Below are positions 1-4,491 of a stretch of DNA of 5,556 nucleotides, one piece after another. The DNA is from Acidobacteriota bacterium (GTDB lineage Bacteria > Acidobacteriota > Aminicenantia > Aminicenantales > Saccharicenantaceae): positions 1 through 5,556 of the forward strand of contig DMVN01000219.1 in the NCBI GenBank assembly GCA_003476685.1, in the 5' to 3' direction. A program made the translations under genes and the position numbers. The notes below the pieces were generated by a model. That model saw nothing but the letters and a program-made list of their open reading frames with translations. It searched no databases and was not told the DNA's origin. Position 1 is the stretch's first letter. The number at the start of each line of letters is the position of its first letter.

Positions 1-328
1 ACCAGTTCCAGGGGTAGGCCGCCGGCGCCACCCAGGCCTCAATCGAAAAATCCTGATTCAGAGACGGAAAGTCCGGGGCTTTCCTGGTAATCAGGGTGGT
101 AAAGCCGTCGAACCTGATGGCCTGACCTGACAGGCCTCTGACCAGCTTAAAATTTCCGGTTATCAGGTCGGCCTTGTCCCCGACCCTCTCCGGGGTCTTT
201 TTATCTTGAACCGCGTCTAATTTCCACCAGGCCAGTAGATTCTTCTGACTGTCAGCTGCGGCCCCGGCCAGCCCTCCGGCACCTGAGAACAGCAAGGCCA
301 GCAAGAGGATAGCCATTACTTTTTTCAT
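1..328 (-). CDS. Exported LamG/concanavalin A-like domain protein, N-terminal part (possible GH32-type fructosidase)
   Basis: Only the first 109 codons are in the window; the gene runs off the left edge. The start is ATG at 328, with GGAGG at 335-339 six bases upstream. Seen: a typical signal peptide, lysines at 2-3, a hydrophobic stretch at about 4-21 rich in Leu and Ala, and AxA sites at 21-23 and 23-25, so the protein should cross the inner membrane. A laminin-G-like jelly-roll domain begins at about residue 31, with the pattern LLAWWKLD, then GLSGQAIRFDG (65-75) and FSIEAWV (94-100). Known: such domains bind carbohydrate or accompany glycoside hydrolases. Inferred: the FDGFTTLI and AYPWNW segments resemble LamG modules I remember from GH32-type proteins, and a fructokinase lies in the same operon, so a fructosidase is possible. 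The catalytic part is outside the window, so the enzymatic identity is unproven. Signal peptide and LamG call are fairly sure; GH32 is a guess. Confidence 0.72.
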   Translation of the reverse strand, partial: MKKVMAILLLALLFSGAGGLAGAAADSQKNLLAWWKLDAVQDKKTPERVGDKADLITGNFKLVRGLSGQAIRFDGFTTLITRKAPDFPSLNQDFSIEAWVAPAAYPWNW

Positions 329-334
329 CCGCCA

Positions 335-349
335 CCTCCATGTCGATGG
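335..349 (-). promoter_or_regulatory. Ribosome binding site of the LamG gene, partly inside a small inverted repeat
   Basis: GGAGG at 335-339 lies six bases before the ATG at 328 and sets that start. Its first two G residues also belong to one arm of a short inverted repeat (CCAT and ATGG arms at 338-341 and 346-349, loop of four). A four-base-pair stem is weak, so a role in masking the site is speculative. An upstream ATG at 342-340 overlaps the site but is out of frame. Confidence 0.55.
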
Positions 350-388
350 ATATTTGTTTATTTCAGTTATCGTCTGTTCCCGGACTCA

Positions 389-1549
389 TCAATAGCTCTG
401 GAGCAAAAGTTTCTCGACCTCCTGGAGTGACACCACGTAGGGATGGTTCTTGTAATCGGGCAGCACCAGTGAAGTCCTGGCCAGGAGCTTCAATTCCGAT
501 TCTATTACTCCCAGTTCTTTCAGAGATTTCTTGATACCCAGGTCCTTAATAAATTTTTCCAGCTCGTCGCCCAGCAGGCGGGCGGCTTCTTTATCCGGCC
601 TGGATTGCAGAGAGGGGTTCATAATCCTGGCCACCCTGGCAAATTTTTCCGTGGCCGATTTATAGGTATATCGCATAATGGCCGGATAAACCGAGGCCAG
701 GGCCTGGCCGTGAGCAACTGACGGATAGAGCCCGCTCAGGGCCATGGCTATGCCGTGAGGCAGGGTGACGGCTGAATTGGCAATGGACAACCCGGCCAGG
801 GTATCGGCCCAGGCCAGTTTTTCCCGAACTTCGAGATTACCGGTCTTTTTTACAGCCGTTAAAAGATGTTTAACCACCAGCCTGAGGCATTCCAGGGCCA
901 GGATTTCTATGTAGGGCGAACACTTAGGAGTGATATAGCTTTCAAAGGCGTGACAGAAAGCGTCAAAGCCGGTCAGAGCAGTCTGATAAGGTGGCAGGGT
1001 TAACATCAACTCTGGGTCCACTATGGCCACTCGCGGAAACAGCCTGGAGTTATAAAGGGCCGACTTATTCCGTTCCTCGGGGTTGGTCACCACTGCCACC
1101 TGGGTGACGTGGGAGCCGGTTCCGGAAGTAGTAGGGATGGCCATGATGGGAAGGGTCCGGTCTGTCGGCTGGGTTTTCCGGAAAAAGAGATAATCCCAGC
1201 AGCTTCCTTGATGAGTAGCCTCAACGGCAATGGCCTTGGCTGTGTCAATACTCGACCCACCCCCAAAACCGATGACCAAATCGGCTCTGAATTTGCGGGC
1301 CATTTTAGCCCCCGAAGATACAACCTCCACCGTGGGATTGGGAATTACCTGATCAAAATGTTCCACTTCAATCTTATTTTTCCTGAGGACCGATTTCAGC
1401 CGTCGCCAGGCCGGCTCGAATTCCGGGAAGGGAGGCACTGTCACCAGCAAACAGCGACGGCCGAACCTGGCCGCTACTTCTCCAGCTTCTTTTAACCTTC
1501 CAACACCAAATAAAATTTCAGTGGGTTGCAGATAATTGAAAAATGACAT
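389..1549 (-). CDS. Iron-containing alcohol dehydrogenase (group III, Fe-ADH family)
   Basis: 386 residues, a normal length for the family, whose members interconvert alcohols and aldehydes or ketones with NAD(P)(H) in the cytoplasm. Seen: the N-terminal Rossmann-like half has GGGSSIDTAK at 96-105 and PTTSGTGSHVT at 139-149; the helical C-terminal half has GFDAFCHAFESY at 194-205 and two His-Gly sites at 265 and 280. By comparison with E. coli FucO from memory, D196, H200, H265 and H280 are the four metal ligands, all present. The histidine expected four residues after the third ligand (H267 in FucO) is Met269 here, and GTGSHVT has His where Glu is common. The gene follows the fructokinase after 66 bases with no terminator, so it is probably part of the sugar operon. 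Family is certain; substrate is unknown. NADH reoxidation, or reduction of a sugar-derived carbonyl, are both possible. Confidence 0.93.
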   Translation of the reverse strand: MSFFNYLQPTEILFGVGRLKEAGEVAARFGRRCLLVTVPPFPEFEPAWRRLKSVLRKNKIEVEHFDQVIPNPTVEVVSSGAKMARKFRADLVIGFGGGSSIDTAKAIAVEATHQGSCWDYLFFRKTQPTDRTLPIMAIPTTSGTGSHVTQVAVVTNPEERNKSALYNSRLFPRVAIVDPELMLTLPPYQTALTGFDAFCHAFESYITPKCSPYIEILALECLRLVVKHLLTAVKKTGNLEVREKLAWADTLAGLSIANSAVTLPHGIAMALSGLYPSVAHGQALASVYPAIMRYTYKSATEKFARVARIMNPSLQSRPDKEAARLLGDELEKFIKDLGIKKSLKELGVIESELKLLARTSLVLPDYKNHPYVVSLQEVEKLLLQSY

Positions 1550-1552
1550 GTT

Positions 1553-1559
1553 CTCCTCC
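1553..1559 (-). promoter_or_regulatory. Ribosome binding site that decides the dehydrogenase start
   Basis: GGAGGAG stands three bases upstream of the ATG at 1549 (five bases when counted from the GGAGG core). A longer reading from TTG at 1564 is open, but that TTG lies upstream of this site and its codons are the ribosome binding site itself. The ATG is therefore the better start. Confidence 0.8.
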
Positions 1560-1615
1560 GCCAATTTATTTCTACCTCAACCGCTCCGTCCCGGCCAGAT
1601 TGGCTATTCTCCAGT

Positions 1616-2506
1616 TCAGGACGCCGGTCTAACCAAATCCGAAACATTCACCCAGGCCCCCGGCCTGGTACAGACAAAACTGGCCAGCTGGTTGGCCAAC
1701 TTGCTGATTTCGTCCAGCTTCATACCCCTTAAAAGTCCTTCAACCAGCCCGGCCGTAAAAGCGTCGCCAGCCCCGACCGTATCCACCACATTAACCAGAT
1801 AGCCGGGATGTCTTGACTCGCCGTCGCGGGTTATTATCAAACTGCCTTTGCTCCCAAGGGTCAGGGCAATGACCTGGAGGGAGAATCTTTCCATCAGAGC
1901 TCCCAGCACCTGGCTCTCTTCTCCTCTCAAAGAGAAAAGTCTGGAGATGGTCTTTAATTCATCCGAATTAAGTTTTAAGACGTCAGCCGCTTGCAAAGAG
2001 AACTCTATGACCTGCCCGTCAAAAAAAGGCTCCCTCAAATTGATGTCCAGGACTTTTAAGCATCCGTCTCCAGACCGGGCCAGCAGCTGCTGGATTACCC
2101 TTCTACTTTTCTGGTGCCTCTGGGCCAGGGTGCCAAAACAAAGGGCCCCGGCTCTTTCCACCAGCGAAATCAAGGCCTCCTCTTCTTCCAGATAATCCCA
2201 GGCCACGTCCTTTTCAATCTGGAACTTCGGAATGCCCTGGTCATCCAGCTCAACCCGGACCGTTCCAGTTGGATGGCTGAGGTCTTTCTGAATAAAATCC
2301 GTAACCAGACCCGCCGCCCGGCAGGCAGCAAAAGCCTGAACTCCCAGAGAATCCTGGCCGACTCGACTGACCAGGGCAGCTTTTGCCCCCAGTCTGCTAA
2401 TGTAATAAGCGAAATTGGCCGGGGCACCTCCTATTCTTTTTTCATCGGGAAAGATATCCCACAAAATTTCCCCGATAGCCACAATTTCTGGCTTTATCTT
2501 TTCCAT
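1616..2506 (-). CDS. PfkB-family carbohydrate kinase, probable fructokinase
   Basis: 296 residues, the usual size of a ribokinase-fold sugar kinase. Predicted reaction: D-fructose plus ATP to D-fructose 6-phosphate in the cytoplasm, feeding glycolysis. Seen: GEILWDIFP at 12-20, the substrate-side motif GGAPANFA at 26-33, PTGTVRVELDD at 79-89, VAWD at 101-104, DINLR at 154-158, KLNSDEL at 178-184, the ATP-side TLGSKGS at 216-222, and the catalytic DTVGAGDAF at 242-250 with D248 as base. Known: this motif set, especially GGAPANFAY and the PTGTV-VAWD spacing, matches fructokinases such as the one I recall from Bacteroides fructan loci. The gene starts 21 bases after the symporter stop, so the two are surely co-transcribed. 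Two adjacent ATG codons (2509 and 2506) are possible; AGGG is two bases from the first and five from the second, so I take the second. Another ketose or hexose as substrate cannot be excluded. Confidence 0.9.
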   Translation of the reverse strand: MEKIKPEIVAIGEILWDIFPDEKRIGGAPANFAYYISRLGAKAALVSRVGQDSLGVQAFAACRAAGLVTDFIQKDLSHPTGTVRVELDDQGIPKFQIEKDVAWDYLEEEEALISLVERAGALCFGTLAQRHQKSRRVIQQLLARSGDGCLKVLDINLREPFFDGQVIEFSLQAADVLKLNSDELKTISRLFSLRGEESQVLGALMERFSLQVIALTLGSKGSLIITRDGESRHPGYLVNVVDTVGAGDAFTAGLVEGLLRGMKLDEISKLANQLASFVCTRPGAWVNVSDLVRPAS

Positions 2507-2511
2507 CATTT

Positions 2512-2515
2512 CCCT
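2512..2515 (-). promoter_or_regulatory. Ribosome binding site of the fructokinase
   Basis: A short AGGG core lies between the symporter stop and the kinase. It is too close to the first ATG (2509) and better placed for the second (2506). It is weaker than the GGAGG sites of the two genes downstream. Confidence 0.55.
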
Positions 2516-2527
2516 GATTTATGTGCT

Positions 2528-4153
2528 CTATCTAAAAATAAAATATAGAACCACCATTAAGGCAAACAACAGACCGGCCTGCACTCTGGGGTCAGACCAG
2601 CCGGCGTAGGCCCCCCGGTTAAGGATGTGGCGCGGGCTCTTCCAGGTTAACCCTTCCACTTTGTCAGCTGCCGGCCTAGGTGTCAGCAGACTGACCACAA
2701 CAAAAATCAGGCTGCAGATCACGAACATCCACCAGGCCTGCATCATAAAGTGAATGCCCAATTTTTCGGTGATAATCTTCTCGGTCCCGAAAACGGGCAG
2801 GTCCAGGATGAAGGCCGTGATGCCCATCAGGAACCCGATAATCAGGGTGGCCAGAGCCGCCTGTTTGGTCCCCCTTTTCCAGAGAACACCCCAGAGAAAG
2901 ACCGTGGTGATGGGCGGCGCCAGGTCAGAGGCGATGGCATTGATGGCTTCAAAAATACTCGAATATCTTCCCCCCTGGGTTGACCAGGCAATGGCCAGCA
3001 ACATGATGACCACGGCGCTGACCCGGCCGATATTAACCTGTTGCCTGTCTGATAACTGGGGCTTTATGTTCCTGGCCACATCGATGGCCACCAGGGTAGC
3101 CGCGCTGTTAAGGGCGGCAGAAATGGTACTCATCAAAGCAGCCAGCAGAGCCGCGGCGATAACTCCCCTGAGTCCGACCGGAATCAGCTTCAATATCAGA
3201 ACCGGCAGGGTCTCGTTGGCATTATTCCCGATAATGTCTTTGAAAAGCACGTAACCGAGCACTCCTGGCAGGACCATGAGGAAGACCGGGGTGATCTTCA
3301 ACAGCCCGGCGAACAGGGGCCCGTGCTGGGCATCGGCTTCCGTCCTAGCTCCGAGGACCCGCTGAACGATGGTCTGGTCGGTACACCAGTACCAGATACC
3401 AAGAACCGGGTATCCCAGGAAGACCGCGTACCAGTTCAACCCCACCCGACTGTTGGTATGGAGCATGCTCAACTGTTCAGGCCTCAGGGCTGCCCTCAGC
3501 TGGCCCAGACCGGTAATGCCATGAGCCGGCAAGGCCAGAAGGCAAAAGACAGTCACCACCACCGCCCCCACGATGAGGATGACCGTTTGAACGGATTCGG
3601 TAACCACCACCGCTTTCAACCCACCCAGGACGGTATAGATGGCCGTTATGATGGAGATGATCAGAATGGAAATTATGACGTTAATGCCGAAAAATGTTTT
3701 GAACACTATGGCCCCGGCATAAATGCTCATGCCGATATGAATGAACAGGGCCGCAACTATGGCCATAATGGCCACAATTATCCTGGCTCCCCGGCTGTAT
3801 CGCTTTTCCAGGAATTCCGGAAGCGTCGAAATTTTCGTTCTGAAATAAAAGGGGGCAAAGACCAGGGCCAGGATTATCAAGCAGAAAGTGGCCATCCACT
3901 CAAAATTCCCCCAGACCAGACCTTCGTTATAACCGGAGGCAGCCAGCCCCACCAGGTGGATGGTGGAAATATTGGCCGAAAAGAGAGCGGCACCAACCAT
4001 GAACCAGGGAAGAGATTTTCCAGCCAGAAAATATTGCTGGCTTGATAACTGAACTTTGCGAACTGAAAGAAGGCCCAGGGCCAGGACGGCGATAATATAA
4101 ATCGCTATTATCACCATGTCTAAAACCGGCATCGTTAAACCAGATGGGTTCAT
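2528..4153 (-). CDS. SGLT-type sodium/sugar symporter (solute:sodium symporter family)
   Basis: 541 residues, inner-membrane protein with about 14 hydrophobic segments, predicted to import a sugar with Na+. Seen: DYFLAGKSLPW-like YFLAGKSLPW at 41-50, SANIST at 59-64 in the first core helix, FEWM at 84-87, LPEFLEKRYS at 111-120, TVLGGLKAVVVTE at 174-186, WYW at 254-256, QRVLGAR at 264-270, K285, and MSTISAALNSAAT at 341-353. Aligned from memory with Vibrio vSGLT, N61, E85, Y255 (the gate tyrosine), K285 and the Ser/Thr pair of the Na2 site near 342-343 are kept. Other galactose contacts differ: Gln69 to His66, Asn260 to Gly252, Gln428 to Asn405. This argues for a sugar other than galactose; fructose or a fructoside is inferred from the kinase next door. 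Start ATG at 4153 has AGGGGA at 4162-4167, eight bases upstream; the in-frame ATG at 4132 has no such site. It is the first gene after the regulatory gap. Confidence 0.92.
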   Translation of the reverse strand: MNPSGLTMPVLDMVIIAIYIIAVLALGLLSVRKVQLSSQQYFLAGKSLPWFMVGAALFSANISTIHLVGLAASGYNEGLVWGNFEWMATFCLIILALVFAPFYFRTKISTLPEFLEKRYSRGARIIVAIMAIVAALFIHIGMSIYAGAIVFKTFFGINVIISILIISIITAIYTVLGGLKAVVVTESVQTVILIVGAVVVTVFCLLALPAHGITGLGQLRAALRPEQLSMLHTNSRVGLNWYAVFLGYPVLGIWYWCTDQTIVQRVLGARTEADAQHGPLFAGLLKITPVFLMVLPGVLGYVLFKDIIGNNANETLPVLILKLIPVGLRGVIAAALLAALMSTISAALNSAATLVAIDVARNIKPQLSDRQQVNIGRVSAVVIMLLAIAWSTQGGRYSSIFEAINAIASDLAPPITTVFLWGVLWKRGTKQAALATLIIGFLMGITAFILDLPVFGTEKIITEKLGIHFMMQAWWMFVICSLIFVVVSLLTPRPAADKVEGLTWKSPRHILNRGAYAGWSDPRVQAGLLFALMVVLYFIFR

Positions 4154-4177
4154 ATCATTTTTCCCCTGTTTTTATAG

Positions 4178-4190
4178 CTTTTAAGAAAAG
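4178..4190. repeat. CTTT-N5-AAAG pseudo-palindrome, proximal copy
   Basis: CTTTTAAGAAAAG has five-base arms (CTTTT at 4178-4182, AAAAG at 4186-4190) around a three-base centre. It lies just upstream of the symporter ribosome binding site. Its left half, GCTTTTAA at 4177-4184, recurs exactly at 4252-4259. It could be a half of an operator set, but AT-rich DNA gives such words easily. Confidence 0.3.
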
Positions 4191-4252
4191 AGGTGCAACA
4201 AGAAATTTGGTGAGAATAATAATCGGGCTGTATTCTTCTGATTGGCCTATTG

Positions 4253-4267
4253 CTTTTAATTTAAAAG
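4253..4267. repeat. 15-base palindrome, candidate operator
   Basis: CTTTTAATTTAAAAG has perfect seven-base arms (4253-4259 and 4261-4267) around one central base. It directly abuts the tandem GACAGGAA repeat. A perfect palindrome of this kind is what a dimeric repressor such as a ROK protein would bind. It is about 100 bases upstream of the symporter start. No binding protein is shown by the sequence. Confidence 0.4.
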
Positions 4268-4286
4268 GACAGGAATTTGACAGGAA
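4268..4286. repeat. Tandem direct repeat GACAGGAA with 11-base period
   Basis: Two exact eight-base copies, GACAGGAA at 4268-4275 and 4279-4286, are separated by TTT, giving a period of 11 bases, about one helical turn. On the transcribed strand this reads TTCCTGTC twice. The repeat is richer in G than its surroundings and sits against the 15-base palindrome. It looks like a protein-binding site on one face of the helix, perhaps for an activator; this is inference. Confidence 0.4.
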
Positions 4287-4360
4287 CTTAAAAATCTTAG
4301 CCAAGAATGATTCATCATTGAAGTATATTTTTTTTAAGAGCCACTTAGCTAAAAACATTA

Positions 4361-4388
4361 TATTTAACTTTGTTTCTTAAATTAAATA
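4361..4388. repeat. AT-only inverted repeat near the promoter candidate
   Basis: TATTTAA at 4361-4367 and TTAAATA at 4382-4388 are perfect seven-base arms around a 14-base centre; a nested pair TTTAA/TTAAA (4363-4367, 4377-4381) also exists. It would cover the start site of the promoter proposed at 4388-4416, a common operator position. ROK repressor sites known from Mlc and NagC are also AT-rich palindromes, but the arms contain only A and T, so chance is a real alternative. Confidence 0.3.
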
Positions 4389-4416
4389 AATTACTCAGCA
4401 AAAAATTTTATGTCAA
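4388..4416 (-). promoter_or_regulatory. Candidate sigma70-type promoter for the symporter operon
   Basis: A perfect TTGACA (-35) occupies 4411-4416 on the minus strand. With a 17-base spacer the -10 position (4388-4393) is TAATTT, a poor match to TATAAT. Transcription would start near 4381 and leave a leader of roughly 230 bases before the symporter. The -35 match and AT-rich setting support it; the weak -10 limits confidence. Confidence 0.4.
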
Positions 4417-4437
4417 GAAAATCTTTGCCTGCCATTT

Positions 4438-4450
4438 CTTTAAGTCAAAG
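4438..4450. repeat. CTTT-N5-AAAG pseudo-palindrome, distal copy
   Basis: CTTTAAGTCAAAG has four-base arms (4438-4441 and 4447-4450) around a five-base centre. It has the same length and outer bases as CTTTTAAGAAAAG at 4178-4190. It lies about 20 bases upstream of the proposed -35 box. Weak on its own. Confidence 0.25.
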
Positions 4451-4456
4451 AATCAG

Positions 4457-4479
4457 AAAAATTCAGGTATCTGGCCTGA
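4457..4479 (-). terminator. Weak intrinsic terminator candidate behind the ROK gene
   Basis: On the minus strand, 12 bases after the ROK stop codon, TCAGG and CCTGA (4475-4479 and 4463-4467) form a five-base-pair stem with a seven-base loop. It is followed by A and five T (4457-4461). Position and T-run suit a terminator, but the stem is short, so some read-through into the symporter operon is likely. Confidence 0.4.
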
Positions 4480-4491
4480 TAAACCCAAAAA

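Larger units (their letters stand above)
4154..4491. other. AT-rich non-coding gap between regulator and operon
   Basis: This 338-base stretch is about 30% G+C, well below the genes on both sides, and I find no credible gene in it. Open frames of 67 codons (minus, 4155-4358) and 78 codons (plus, 4144-4380) exist, but they lack ribosome binding sites and are Lys/Phe/Ile-rich as expected from AT-rich DNA. The stretch holds a weak terminator candidate behind the ROK gene, a -35 box with a possible promoter, and several palindromes and a direct repeat, listed separately. Read as a leader, the segment from the promoter candidate to the symporter start would be a 5' untranslated region of about 230 bases. 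I recognise no known riboswitch in it. Confidence 0.75.

Noticed and set aside
389..1564. Longer dehydrogenase start at TTG 1564
   Set aside because: The five extra codons contain the GGAGGAG ribosome binding site of the ATG at 1549.
1571..1615. Small GCCA/TGGC inverted repeat between kinase and dehydrogenase
   Set aside because: The stem is only four base pairs and no T-run follows, so it is not a terminator; transcription probably continues.
3323..4045. 240-codon open frame on the plus strand inside the symporter gene
   Set aside because: It lies entirely opposite a well-supported membrane protein and its translation is rich in Gly, Asp, His and Asn with no recognisable domain. It is a shadow of the symporter.
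661..4095. Frequent GGCCAGG / CCTGGCC words across the window
   Set aside because: They fall in coding sequence and mostly come from favoured CTG and GCC codons, so I see no reason to treat them as a signal such as an uptake or chi-like sequence without a genome count.
4172..4177. TATAAA on the minus strand just before the symporter ribosome binding site
   Set aside because: As a -10 box it would start transcription at or inside the ribosome binding site, and no -35 box is properly spaced upstream.
4155..4358. 67-codon open frame on the minus strand ending one base before the symporter ATG
   Set aside because: The position is suggestive of a leader peptide, but there is no ribosome binding site before the ATG at 4358 and the composition (Lys, Phe, Ile, Leu) is that expected from AT-rich non-coding DNA.
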